A stretch of DNA of 64,000 nucleotides from Spizellomyces punctatus DAOM BR117 (Eukaryota; Chytridiomycota; Chytridiomycetes; Spizellomycetales; Spizellomycetaceae): contig NW_015971555.1 of NCBI RefSeq assembly GCF_000182565.1, positions 400,288 to 464,287 on the forward strand. The letters run 5' to 3'. Within the stretch, counting starts at the first letter, position 1; each line of letters opens with the position of its first letter. Both the position numbers and the translations under genes were made by a program. Positions 34,451 through 46,700 of this stretch are shown piece by piece. The notes under the pieces are model-generated. The model was not told the origin of the DNA. It made no database searches and saw only the letters and a list, made by a program, of their open reading frames with translations.

Positions 34451-34654
34451 CTAGCTAGCATTTTCACCACGTAACGCACGGCTTTCTCGTTTGAGTTCTT
34501 TTATGACAGCAGCTAGAGCCTCAGGATTCACACCACTCTCGCAAAGGGATACACAGAGCGAAAGGGTTTCGCGATCGAGACTGGTGTTTAAGATACGCGA
34601 TATTTCATGCAATATGTCCATGGTTTCACGGGCTTCCTGAAGTTTAGAGTCCAT
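34451..34654 (-). CDS. MZT1: Mitotic-spindle organizing protein 1 (MOZART1)
   Basis: A 67-residue protein from the ATG at 34654. The whole family domain is present: [36 protein letters not shown] and [15 protein letters not shown]1 is a small helical subunit that binds the N-termini of gamma-tubulin complex proteins and recruits the complex to spindle poles or basal bodies. The open frame continues 43 codons upstream with no family similarity, so the internal ATG was chosen; 60-80 residues is the usual length. Confidence 0.92.
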   Translation of the reverse strand: MDSKLQEARETMDILHEISRILNTSLDRETLSLCVSLCESGVNPEALAAVIKELKRESRALRGENAS

Positions 34655-35146
34655 GGTATGATCGGAATGAGTATCGCAAGCGTTGGAAGCCGTGGGTGCA
34701 AGAGTTTGTGTTGAGGAATCAAAAAGACTACGGGAGGAGAATCGCAAGAACCATGCGGATTCTGCACGCATGGAAATGAACATTCCTCGTGTTAGTAGGC
34801 ACCAACTGAGACATCATTCTTCAAGACTCCAATGACGTTTTCTTCTTACCCACAATAAACACAATTGCAGCGACGCTGTTGGTTGGAGATCTCTCTCGGA
34901 CGCGCAGGGCGGACAGCGCTGATAGCAACCAGCTTCGAATCAATGGGCTAAACCGATTCGAATGACAAATCACATTTGCGTAGTCTGAACACACAGGCTC
35001 CAATGTTCCCACTAGTGACAGATCGCCGTCAGAATTCCGCTTGGTAGAGTGTGAATGTGATTGGAAGCCAGTCCGCTTATTATTCTCCGTCTCCCATACA
35101 CGATTCTCACCGTTTGCTAGAGTGCATAGACTGCGTGTTCTCGCAA
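34655..35146. other. Divergent promoter between MZT1 and MEX67
   Basis: About 0.49 kb. Minus-strand open frame 34821-35012 shows no domain. It probably drives both genes. Confidence 0.4.
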
Positions 35147-37900
35147 ATGAGCTTCCAGGGAGGACGACGAGGGCAATCTTACGGTTCAGATCGTGGGCCT
35201 CGTGGGGGCTACGGCGACCTTGGAGGAGGAGGAGGTTACGATAGACGGGGAAGAGGACGTGGGAGAGGTTACGGTGGGCGAGGGACCTACCAAGGAACTG
35301 TAGAAGACAAGGATGGAGATATCATGATGGGGGATTCGGCTGAGCAAGATCAACGTCGTTCGAGACAGTACGTACCCATCTGGCATGCTCTGGGGAATAA
35401 TTTATTGTATGGCGAGCCAGCTGCCCCAAAGTTGAAAGTCTTATCAGACCTGGGGCACCTGGCACCTCGATTAGCGCTGTTCCCTGTTGTGATACCAGAC
35501 CTTCCGTCTTTCACATCTGCCTTTTTGGCCCTCGCGACGCTAACTGTTACTGTACGAAAATTAGGAGCCTTCCCTACAACCGGCCCCGTCCATCGTCTAG
35601 CGCATCACATAGTTTTAATGGGGATGTTGCACAAGTCCAAGTATGTACCGCAATCGTCACCGTTACTCAGTAAACCTCCTCACCGTCTGCGATTTGCGGT
35701 ACTTATAGGTCAGCAATGTTCCGCCGGAAACTGGGGCTCCAGGACTCATGGCATGGTTATGTCGGCGAGCGGGTGGACCTGTGACCATTGTTCATGTACG
35801 ACAGCGTGTGATTTTCAATCGTCTCGCATGTATCTCACATGTACAGTTCATCCTAGACTGAAGTCCAAAGGAATTCGATCGTATTCACGACTCAAAACGC
35901 CTTGCAAGCTCAAACGTTAGCGAAACTCAGCGGCGTGAACTTCCTCCAACATAAGGTAAACTTGCAGGTTACAGCTCGATGTTGTACCGTAAGCCTGACT
36001 CTCGTGCTCTAGCTCATCATTACCCAAGGAGGAGGTGGTAGCATGCAATCTCACCCATCAAGAGGCGTACCAGGCGACACCTCCGGTCGGACAAATATCA
36101 TTGACGCATTTCGGATGCTTATTCGATCTCGATATCGCCCTGAGAACAAATTTCTGGATTTGGAAAATATGGTATCGGACCCAATTATGCAAAATGCTGG
36201 AGTGCGTGGCTTTGAGGCGGAATCAAAAATGGGAGGAGTAATATGTAAAATGATCGGCGAATTGTGCCCTGATGTTTGTATCCCACAAAAAGGCAATTAT
36301 TGACCACAGAACGCATGCTGACGATTCTTGCTGATGTAGGTATCAACCATATCGTTTGCTTCGAATCGCCTTACAACCCTTCAACACGTTTCGAACCTCC
36401 CCAAACATGTCCCCAACGTAACCGCCCTATCTTTCCAAGATAATCAACTGAGATCTTTCAGGGATCTCGAACCCCTGAAAGGAGCGGATCTTCCACATCT
36501 AAGAGAATTGCTGCTGATAGGCAACCCAGTGAGAGACAAGGAAGTCGCAAAGCCAGGCGGCGAGATTGTATATCGAAGGTGAGACCACCTACTTCGACTC
36601 TAGTGACCAGGAGATTCATGGCTTTATTTGCAGCGATGTGAAGAAATTATTTCCTAGTATTGAACTCCTTGATATGGAGCCAGTGATAGGCGATATCACG
36701 TTCGCTGTCGATGCCATGTCTGTAGAGCTGCCATTAAGCGTCAAACCCGGCTTTATGGATTCCCCCGCAACCGCTGCGACGGCAACCGACTTTGTGCAAA
36801 AGTATGTGTTATTAATGATCAAGCACGTTAATCGTAGCATTGACCTGGTATCGTAGATTCTTGAGATCTTTCGACGGCAATCGAGAGACTCTTTTTGATG
36901 TCTACCATGATCAAGCATGTTTCTCCCTCATGGTGGATAACCGGAGTCGAGGCACCAGTAACAAACAACACTATTTCGATACATGGCGAAATTTCAATCG
37001 CAATCTGGACAAAGTAAAGGATGCAGGTCCGTGGAGTCACGCAGTCATTTTCGCCACACCAAAACTAATTGACAGGCTTGTCATATAGGACAGCGCATTA
37101 ACACCGTGCATCGCGGCGCAACAGACATCATTGGAATTTTCAAACGACTTCCCAAGACACAGCATCCCATAGATCAACCAGAGGATCACAGAAAGCTCTT
37201 AATTGAGGCTTACCAAACGGGCGGCGGTGCCGGGGCCATGCTGTTTGTGATGGTCCACGGAGAGTTCAAAGAGGGTGCGGTTTTTTTGGGACAATGAATA
37301 ATGTACAACGGCTGACCTTCTCGCTTCTCACAGCTGATATCCGAACGTATCGAAGTTTTGACCGTACCTTCATCATCGTACCCGCAGTGCCAGGGAGCAG
37401 GTGACGTTACATTGCTGAGAACTGATTTTGGCACGGTGTGAATTGACATTGGTGTCAAATCCATAAGATCTGCAATGGCTGGACTACCGTATAGTGTTGT
37501 AAACGACCAACTCACGGTGCGAGCATGGGCGAGTAATCGTGCGTGGGTGCAGCCGACCGACAAAGCGACATCAGGCGAAATTGCACAGACTCCCGCCGTA
37601 AACGGTTCAGTACCGGCGCCGCAATTGCCTGATATTGCCACATTGAGAGCATTACAATTGCAGCATGGATTGGATGATGCCAGGCAGAATCTGGTGATTG
37701 AGTTTGCAAAAGCCACGGGCTTAAATTATAAGTTTAGTTTCCAATGCTTGTCCGAGACGGGATGGTCAATGCCGAATGCGATGGATGCATTTCAACGCGT
37801 CAAGGTAAGTGTGACTCTTGTTGTGCCGTAGACATGGATGGCACTTAATGATGGTCTTTTGTAGCATAACATTCCGCCTGAAGCGTACAGATTGGTGTAA
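35147..37900 (+). CDS. MEX67: mRNA export receptor MEX67/NXF1
   Basis: Twelve exons: 35147-35367, 35565-35640, 35709-35795, 35857-35955, 36013-36273, 36340-36578, 36634-36801, 36857-37026, 37089-37274, 37334-37400, 37468-37804 and 37865-37900; 648 residues. An RGG-rich N-terminus comes first. An RRM-like domain follows (SFNGDVAQVQV, then GAPGLMAWLCRRAGGPVTIV, then NALQAQTLAKLSGVNFLQHK), recovered only by splicing small exons. Next are leucine-rich repeats (ISFASNRLTTLQHVSNLPK, LRELLLIGNPVRDKE), then an NTF2-like domain (FLRSFDGNRETLFDVYHDQ), then a TAP-C/UBA-like tail (TGLNYKFSFQCLSETGW). MEX67 pairs with MTR2/NXT1 through the NTF2-like domain and carries mRNP through nuclear pores by binding FG repeats. 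Intron 1 (197 nt) is longer than the rest and could hide another small exon. Confidence 0.92.
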
Positions 37901-38016
37901 AATGTAAAGAAAGCGGACACTTTAATTCGATGGGAAGAGAACGAGTTGAAGGGAGATCGTTTAGGTTGTGTATATATTCCCTCCCACCACCCAAGGCATT
38001 AGAAATACGATTCATT

Positions 38017-38777
38017 TTATTCTAGCCCTTCTCCCTTCTTCCAAGCGTTAATAATCTCCTTTGGGATATCTGCCTTCTTCTGTCCCTTGTAGTCAAAACT
38101 AACAACCACACACTCTCCTTCAGCAACTACTCTTTCTTGAGCATGCGAAACGATTACAGCTGACTGCGTAAACCGGTCCTTTTTGACGCTGGATGGGTCA
38201 ATTCTTACTGCTACTGTGACTGTATCTGGGTACATGACAGGGGCCCGATATTTGCAGAGCACAGATTTGGCGATTGGTCCTACTCCTCTGGCTGTGATGA
38301 ATGATGTATACGCAGTCTCTGAGAGGTGCGGCTTGATGATTTGATCAAAATAAGCTATCCCTAAAGAAGGTATCGAAATATATTTACAAGGATTCAGGAT
38401 TCCTTGCATACGATGGGAGATACTCACGTCCTGATTCAAAGTATCGCACATAAGTTACGTTATTCAAGTGTCCATAAACCTAGATCATATCGCAAATATA
38501 AGAAAAAGGCTCTGTCGAAGCGAAACCACATCGACTTTTTGCTCACATCCTGTTCCCCCCATTGAACAGGCAAATTGATAATAGAAGGATAATCTTTCAC
38601 CAACTCTGCAACGCCTGAAGGAAGTTGTGCACGAACTTCGGCGACCGCTGCAAGGCCACCAACCGGAACCCGGGAAAGAGGGTGACCTTTAGAAGACGTC
38701 GACTGGGTGCGGAGTCCCCTCAGTGTGTGATTGCCTGCTCGGCGGAGTGACATTGACAAGGGTATTGATCGAATCAT
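38017..38777 (-). CDS. Mitochondrial hot-dog (4HBT) acyl-CoA thioesterase
   Basis: Three exons, 38777-38547, 38479-38428 and 38360-38017; 208 residues. The N-terminus is Arg/Ser-rich without acids (MIRSIPLSMSLRRAGNHTLR), as in a mitochondrial presequence. The small middle exon gives VYGHLNNVTYVRYFESGR, the nucleotide-binding helix motif of hot-dog thioesterases. The last exon gives the beta sheet (CKYRAPVMYPDTVTVAVRID, then VVAEGECVVVSFDY). Such enzymes hydrolyse acyl-CoA to free acid and CoA; the chain length is not predictable here. Confidence 0.85.
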
Positions 38778-38913
38778 TGTTCAAGTTGTGTGCAGAGTGA
38801 AAGTTGAAACCCGTGGATTTTTGGATATCGCTTGGTTGTTGTTGTGTGTCATACCGTGGATCATCTTGTTGGACCAAGACCTTTGCGACGTTGGCATCGT
38901 ACTTGCCACAAAC

Positions 38914-39710
38914 ATGGATGCATCACGAAATTTCCTCCAAAGCGACAGAGGTATGGACTGTCGAACCTAGTAGTCAACAACATCTGCTAATAGATCGGCG
39001 ACAGCATCGGAGCATGAACGTGCCCTTTCGCAATTGCAGCAGTTGGACCAAAGAAGTTCCTATGGTAATTGATTTTCACCAGCGTGGTCACCAACGCAAT
39101 ACTACCCCGCAGCTGACTTCCATCGGGCTGGATAGATAGAGACTCGTCTGAGCTTTTCAAAAGCTTGGACCAGCTGCGTCGCATGCAAATAGATCTAGCT
39201 TTGGAACATTTGGCCATGGAAAGCGTGCCCACTGAAGAATTGTACGTGACAGACATGTCTAGTACCACTTGGTTTCAATAAGCTTACTTCAGTCATATAG
39301 GTCGTTGCCAGATTTGGAACAGGATAAGGATTCTGCACAACGCTATCAGAGGAATGCCGACAGATTTGCAAAAAGGGAGGCGGATGTCAACAATCTCATG
39401 CTCCGGGTAGGAGTGAACAATTACAGTTTCATCGACGTGCAAATATAAGCTCTAATATGGGCCGTTTCCATTTCAGCTGGAGGATTTGAGTCAAGCTATG
39501 TAAGTGATTCTCAAAAACTAGAGACCAAAAATGAAGAGATATTGAGGGTGGTGCTACAGGCGGGATTTTCACGACTCTATGGACGACGTTCGAACCAGAT
39601 CAACGAACATTCAAAGGGAAGGGGCCTCTCCTAATCTTCCCCCGTCAGAAAAGCGCCCAAATCCAACAAAGCCAGTCAACGTATCCGAGAAATCACAGGA
39701 ACCAAAATGA
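38914..39710 (+). CDS. Small coiled-coil protein, CCDC28-like
   Basis: Six exons: 38914-38950, 39005-39064, 39136-39241, 39301-39406, 39477-39499 and 39560-39710; 160 residues, all phases consistent. The 23 nt exon 5 encodes LEDLSQAM. The protein is helical throughout (ALSQLQQLDQRSS, FKSLDQLRRMQIDLALEHLA, VNNLMLRLEDLSQAMRDFHD) with a disordered lysine-rich tail. The spacing LDQLRRMQ...L followed by LMLRLEDLSQAMRDFH recalls the CCDC28A/B family; CCDC28B modifies Bardet-Biedl syndrome and controls cilia length. This match is by eye and could be chance similarity between coiled coils. The gene structure itself is strong. Confidence 0.65.
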
Positions 39711-39851
39711 CTATGGACAAAGGAGATGTTGTCTTGGCACAGCGACCGAAAGATTATCGACAGCACGGATCCCATATCCAGCGATAGAAAGGCCCCGTTG
39801 GCCTTCCGCGCAGCGGCGTCATTTTGGACTTGTTGCCCTACGCGCTCGCTT

Positions 39852-42538
39852 CTAGTAATCGCCACCATCCAAGGCCGCTGTCCAATCGTACTTTTTCCAT
39901 TTCTCCAGAAAGTACTCCATGCGGGGCCCGTTATACTGCGGGTCGACTCGTCTCGGTCTTCTCCATCGGTCAGGACTGAGATCCAAAGGGCTCGCTATCA
40001 CTTCCTGTGAACAAACCTGTCATTCATTAAGGCCAAACCAAGAGGTCAATAAAACAATACAAACCCTGCCAAAGTATTCACGCCACTTTTCTGAATCTTC
40101 AATAATGTGGCCATATCCCCTATTCGGATCAAACCATACATGGAAGTATGGAAGGTGCTTCACCATGGATCCTCGGAATCCATTTTTGGATGTATCGATT
40201 ATTTTGCGATGTTGCGACCATTCTCCTTCGGCTTCATTGATTGCCTCCTAATATCGACTTTAGTAACGAGAATGACAAACATGACCAGCTAAGAAGCACG
40301 CTCAGGTCCTCACCTTAAAGTATCCGGGTGCATCTTCCCATACGTCCTTAGGTAGCGGTATGCATTCAATGATGACATGTTTATGCCATTTCAAGTTGAT
40401 AACCTGTTCCATAAAAATCACGCCTTGATTATTCTCATCAAACATCGCCGTCAAGGCTTTCTGAAAGTTCTAAATCCCAATCGATTGCATCAGAAAGTGG
40501 CTAACTGTAAGGGAGCGAATACTGCGTAAATTACCCGGATTTCGGTCCAGGTATCGTCATCGCATTCCAAAGAACTTAACACATGATCCAACGGAACAAT
40601 GATACAGTGACCTGGTACCATATCTACCACCTCTGGTAACGCAAGATATGCCTTCGCTCCCAATGCCACGATAGGAACTCTAGGTTTTTTGCCCTCCTGG
40701 AAACAGTACGAGCATTTTGACACTGCTTTTTCGTGCTTTTGGTAATCTGCATAAGATATACCTTAGTATCTTCGGGCGAAAATAAGAGTTGACGCGAAAT
40801 CTCACCATTAATGGCAATGTTGCGTTTACGATCATCTGACAGCTGCTTTCTCTTAGATAGGCGGTCTATATTATCATCCATGTAATCCAAATTGTTCGTA
40901 AAAGTGGAGTCGCGGGTGATTTGCTCAGCCATATGTGTGTCAAAGTCGTGAGCACCCGCCATTCGTTCTTGCAAAATCAGGTCTGAGAGTCCCTGCTTGT
41001 CGTCGTCTGCGGAGTATCGTACACGATTGCCTTGCTCGTCATGTGTATTTTGGTCAAACTAAATGAAACGAATGAGAAGGGTCTCGTGAAAAATCGATAA
41101 ATTATCGCAAAGCTTGTGCGAACCTTTGAGGGCTGACGTCGCTGGGGACCTTGGGAGCGCGGCGCAGTTGAAGCTACTCCAATGTCCTGCAATCTCCCTC
41201 GACTGTCCACATTTGAGAGCAGTGCCTGTCCTTCGCTAATTGTCCCGCCACTTGCAGATCGTTTCTTTTGTCGGTTATACTCGGCTTCCAGCTGTACTGC
41301 GTCAGGGTGGCCCATGAGCTTTGCCTTTAACACATTGGCATTGAGCTTATTGAGCTCATCATTCGATAATATCGGACCGTCATTTGATCTACTTTGGGCT
41401 GCCGGTAACAGGACGTTAACAGATGGGATACGAGGAGCTGGTGAACGTGAAGGAGCGCTGGTTGCCGGCTTCGAACGTTTTAGAGCTCGCCCTTCTGAGT
41501 CAGATTCTTCTGCCGGGCGCTTGGTAGAAGAGATCTCGCCAGGTCGTTGGAAAGACGCGGTTTTTCGAAAAGTAGGACGGTATGGTATGTCTCGTCCGAA
41601 TTCATCCTTCCGGTCCCCAGATCGTTGCCTCTCTAAGAAGTCATGCTCAGCTTGAGCTTCTTCATAGGCATCTAAGGACTGTATTATGGATTGACGCTAG
41701 GGTTTGCGGAAGAGCGAATGGCACACGATACATACCCCATATCGTTCAATTGCGACCTCCTCTACGCTTTTACCCTCTTGGTTTGCTATCTCTAGAACAC
41801 GCTTAAGCTTCATCATTCGCCAGTTTGCGCCGCTATCCCCAAACTCATAAGTTCTCGTGCCCACTGAGAGAGATCGTATATTTTAGGTTTGCAAAGCATT
41901 ATCCGAGCAATTATATGAGGCTTACCTGACTTTGTGGAGGAGGACTCATCAGTAGGTACTCCCGCTCCTCCATCTTTGAGATAAGGGTTGAGTTCCCTCT
42001 GAGACCTTATTTCCTACCGTATATCGAAATCAGCTTTCCGACAGATCAGTGTCTGATTCTTAGATTGCCTACTTGACGCCTTTTCTCTTCGTCTTCTCTC
42101 TTTATGTCTGCCTCTCTCTTTCGCGGCTCGCTCTTACCGCCCATCTGGGTAAAATCAAAACCTTCTCCGGGCGCCATCATCCAATCATCTCGCATGATCT
42201 CCTGCACCGGTTTTGGTGCTTCAGTTGATTCTTGCAAGGCGGGATTACTGATGATTGTCTCCTAGAATAGACATGTTTGTTACATATTGGCAGACAGCAG
42301 GCCACACCCCAACTGCTTAAATTAAACAACAACATACCGGAGACTGCACAGCGGCAGGCTTCTCCACCCATTGTTCTATCTCATTACCATCAGAGTCAGA
42401 CCCAGATCCCGGGGAAGGCGAGACAACCCGCTCGCTTTTGCCCTTTTTGCTCCGCTTCGAGCGATCTCCGCTTCTGTCTTTGCGATGTTTTTTCTTTTTC
42501 TTGTCTTTCTTCTCCTTATGCTCTTTCTGCTTTCCCAT
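39852..42538 (-). CDS. CWF19: CWF19-like spliceosome-associated protein
   Basis: Ten exons: 42538-42338, 42261-42073, 42013-41926, 41863-41736, 41678-41124, 41058-40806, 40746-40535, 40469-40314, 40247-40065 and 40004-39852; 705 residues. A Lys/Arg/Asp-rich start (MGKQKEHKEKKDKKKKKHRK) and REDEEKRRQ helices are followed by LNKLNANVLKAKLMGHPDA. CwfJ C-terminal domain 1 is a HIT-like fold (CSYCFQEGKKPRVPIVALG, then MVPGHCIIVPLDHVLSSLE). CwfJ C-terminal domain 2 follows (HLPYFHVWFDPNRGYGHIIE, then RRPRRVDPQYNG). CWF19/Drn1 proteins act at the end of splicing with the lariat-debranching enzyme and Prp43-related complexes. The gene is convergent with the coiled-coil gene, with stops 142 bp apart. 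Confidence 0.93.
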
Positions 42539-42762
42539 CTTCTTGAGGATAGAGATTCAAAGCAATTATGAACAGCTTAAGCACCAAAACTGGTTGGAGT
42601 CGGCTATCACGTGATACTTGACTGACATAATCTGGCGACCAGAGCGGGATCTGGCAATTCATCGCCCAAAACCGATTGAAAAGCGATCCTACTGTAAGCA
42701 AGTTGTTAGGATTAAAATCCCTGCGGACTATATCAATTTTCGACCAGATCTACAGGATATCC

Positions 42763-43316
42763 ATGGCTGAACGACCAGGTAAACATATTGTTGGGGATCG
42801 CAGGGGAACGCACAACGGAAACTCATGAAGATCTTGCATCTGTAGAAACAGTCAAATCATCAATTGGTGAAATGCGCATGTCATGGGCATCCACCGCAAC
42901 GGTAGATCCCGTATCTGGCACAACGGTAGCAGATGGTGATCAAATCACAGGTGGACAGAATCCGCACGAAGCGTTCGGTCTCACAAAAGAACTGCTGGTA
43001 CGTTCTCCAGCGACTCAAAATACGATATTGACCGTTCATTTCGAACCATTTAGCATTTTAGGATGTAATTGAAGCAGGTAGACAGACCATTATGAGCAGA
43101 GAACAGGTGCAGAGCCTGCCTCTGCGATCTTACCTCGATCATACTATCGTCCCGGTGCTTATAGAGGGTCTAAAGGCGCTAGCCAAGGAACGGTGGGTAT
43201 AACCAACTTGTTACTGTCGATCAATTTTCACATTCTCATTCTGCAATGTACTCCCCAGTCCACCCAATCCGTGTGAATACCTGGCGGTCTATCTGTTGAA
43301 AAACGGCGATAAATAG
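42763..43316 (+). CDS. DPY30: DPY30/SDC1, COMPASS histone methyltransferase subunit
   Basis: Four exons: 42763-42778, 42846-42997, 43062-43192 and 43259-43316; 118 residues. The first exon is 16 nt (MAERP plus one base). I chose the acceptor at 42845 because it gives a 67 nt intron; an alternative acceptor at 42803 would make a 25 nt intron, too short. The DPY30 helix pair is complete: [20 protein letters not shown] then [23 protein letters not shown]30 dimerises and docks on ASH2/BRE2 in COMPASS, which methylates histone H3 lysine 4. It lies head to head with CWF19, with starts 224 bp apart. Confidence 0.92.
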
Positions 43317-43796
43317 GACTAATGTATAGTAATATGGGCGAGTTGTGTTTCATGCAAACTAGGAATTTCGCAGCGACACGCTGGCATTGAATATATATTT
43401 GAGACAGCGGTTAGAACCAATGTTTACTCGGCCCCTCAAACTTCACACCAGATTGAACTGGCTCACAAACGTTCAATTCTTCTCCAATATTCAATTGCTT
43501 CTTTGCCTGCACCCCTTAAGCGTCCCTACGCCGATATACTTCTGCAACCTTATGTTTCCGGACTTTTGCATGCTTGTGATGTCACTACCGTTCGGCGACA
43601 GTGGAGACGGTAATCGTGGCGGTAAGGGTTGACAAATCACAGGTAAAGCATTGGGTTGGCGAAATTGACACCCCGAAAACCCGAAGCAGATAGGAAGGAT
43701 TTCGCGCAGGCTTCCGCGGACCAAGAAACCAGCTGCAGCATTACCACCCATCAATGGAGGACGGGGAGTTTCGAAATGTCCGTAGATGCTTCAGAA
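43317..43796. other. Convergent intergenic region
   Basis: The gap is between the stops of DPY30 (plus) and UPF1 (minus). Open frames 43387-43632 (plus) and 43491-43754 (minus) lack domains. Confidence 0.4.
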
Positions 43797-46700
43797 TCAG
43801 AACTGAGTGAAACCCTGGCTCTGGTAATCGGTCTGGCTCTTCATTCCCAGACCAAATTCTTGACTCATGTATGTATCGACTTGACTCTTGTAGTCTTCCA
43901 GATACGAATCTTGACTCATATTAAGAGATAGACGGTCGCTTTGCGAGAAGGATGCATGGGTACCCTGCGACCCGGAGAAGTTGCTTCCCTGAGTAAAAGG
44001 CCCCTGCGAGTCTGATTGCGAGAAACTTCCATGCCTGTCGCCAAAGTGGCTGCCACCAAGAGAATGCTGAGAGGCGGACATCGCCAAGTCTTGGGAGAAT
44101 GGTCCGGGAATCATCGGAATAGAGTACTGGGATTGAGAGAACAACCGACTTGCATCCACGGCTGCTAAAGGATCATGGTACGGATTGTACCGTCCTGTAC
44201 CTCTAGCTGTAATATATAAATATGTAAGCCTGTTGACGATTAAGAAGCAGTATCACACTCGAAGTAAGACTCACTGTCTGTGGCTTTCGGGGGACGAGCA
44301 AAATGCTGTTGCGCGTCAACCGGGAATCGGCTGTTGAGCTTGTCATCTTTGGGCTTGTTGCGGGGACGGGTGAATTGAATCATCGACCTCTTCAAATTGC
44401 TGAGAGGTCCTTCTACAAGACAGTTCTTCTCTTTGAACTGCATAAGTAGTTGGTACCACAATGGGTTCTTTGCTAATACTTTCGGATTTCCGAGAATGAC
44501 AACGCCATACTTCGCACGGGTTAACGCGACGTTCAAACGGCGGGGGTCGCTCAAAAACCCGATGCCCGAATGATCATTTGAGCGGACACAAGTCAGAATG
44601 ATGTAGTCCTTCTCACGACCTTGAAAGGCGTCAACGCTAGCGACCTCAATTTCCTTGTATAAATCTTTCTTCAAAGCTCCGGCGAACTGCATGTGATTTA
44701 CCACATACGAGCGCTGGCCTTCATACGGAGTCACAATGCCGATTTGGGAGGGCTTAACGCCGGCTTTGAGAAAGCGAGTGACGACTTTCTCACAATTCGT
44801 GGCCTCCGTCCTATTGAGGTAGGACGTACCCGATGAAGATAGTTCCTCCTGTCCATACGAGCAGTGGAAGCACATAGGCGTTTCTGGTACCGGCCAAGGG
44901 AAGTCAACATCCTTTCGAAGGCGCTCCTGAACAGTGACCCCATTCTGAAGTGAACCTTCGTAAAACATGTTCGATGGGAACTCGGATAAGCAAGGATGCA
45001 TGCGGTATTGCACTTGAAGCCGAATTGGCCGAATGTTGAGAAGTACTAGACGTTCAAATAAGGACTGTGAAAGCCCAGCCTTCGCAGCCTTCTTATTGAG
45101 AATGACCGGACCCAGCTGTTTGTGATCTCCAACAAGCACCGCTTGCTTCGCACCAAGTACGAGTGGAATCAGGCACTCTGGCTCAGCAGCCTGTGTCGCT
45201 TCGTCGATCAAAACAGTGCGGAACTCATACTTTTGCAAACGAGGATCTCCAGCACCAACGCAAGTACAACACACAACGTCCGCGTTCTGCAGGATTTCAC
45301 GCTCTGCGTGACGCTTCAATGACCGATATCGTTTCTCGTCTTGAGATTTCAGTTCACCGAGCTCCCTTTTCAGCTTTACATATTTCTGTAGCTCAGGGTC
45401 CGTATCATTGTTGATCACTTGCTCGTGCAATGTTAAGAACGAGACAGGAGAGTCCAGTGCTTCTCGGCTCTTTGCGGTTACACGGACCACCTTGAGACCG
45501 GTTTGGTGGATTTTTTCGGTGAGCTGATCGACAGCTACGTTACTTGGTGCGCAAACGAGCACTTGCCCTGGATTCATCCTCGCCAGATGATACACTATTG
45601 TCGCGGAAGTTACGGTTTTCCCAGTTCCGGGTGGACCTACAGGAAGCATCTCTGTAAATAATCTGAAATACATTATCATACGTACATTGCCGTTGCCTAC
45701 CTTGAATTAGACTAAGCGGTTTCTGTAGAACACTCTTCACAGCAAAGACTTGTGAATGATTGAGGTCGGGAAGATTCGGAGCAGTAAACCTCTTTGGCAT
45801 ATTTGCTTTCAACATTTGTGGTTCGACGTCATGGCCCAACAGACGATGATAGATATAACCACTAACGGAGTGCTCGTCAACCGCAAATGTCTTCATGGCC
45901 GCTTGCATCCTAAAGACGAAGTTTCATGATAAGTGCACGAAATTAATCATAACAAATCGATGCTATCGTATGAGATCGCGTTGATCGCTTTAAATGGATA
46001 CCCACCTATCAAAAGAAGTCGATTTCCACACGAAATCCACCGTGAAGTTATGGGTGCAATTTAGCGGGGTCTTCTCGTCCTTCTTCAATTCCAACACCAC
46101 CTCGTCCGAGAGATCTACCGGAATATATCAGATCGGCCAGACAAGAGAGCAAGACTTTCGTCATGGTACTTACTGTTTGGAATCTTGATAACATGGCCTA
46201 TGCCCTCCCATGGCCCTTTCATCAGTTCTCCCGAGTAGCGTAACAGAAGCTCATCGCCAACCGCTAAGCGAATGTCCCCTTGCTCCAACTTCGGCAAGAT
46301 GAAACACGCAAGGCGTTTCTTGTTCAGACCCTGGTCCCATCGAATCACGACTTCATCTTGCGTCTGAGACTCTTTCAGCCTCTTATCATAATCCGCTTCC
46401 ATCTTCATCAACGGGCCAAATATGTTCTGGTATTGATAAGCATCGTCGTACCGCAAGCGCACTGGTTCCGGTTCATCGTCAATTCCAGGCTTGTTCAAAT
46501 CATCAAAGGTAGCATTCGCATCGTCCGTCCATCTATCCTCCAATGACGCAATCTGTGAAGGCGTGACGTGCCTGGCACGCAGTTGCTCATGTTCTGATGG
46601 GATCTTCACCAGCCAAGATAAGAAACTCCTATCTTCAATCAACGGCAACCACTGGGAAAGATCCCAGCTGGCGTCCTTTTGACCTAAAGGATTTGAGCAG

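Noticed and set aside
42779-42803. 25 nt intron in DPY30
   Set aside because: It keeps the frame, but it is far shorter than any other intron here; the acceptor at 42845 gives a 67 nt intron in the same frame.
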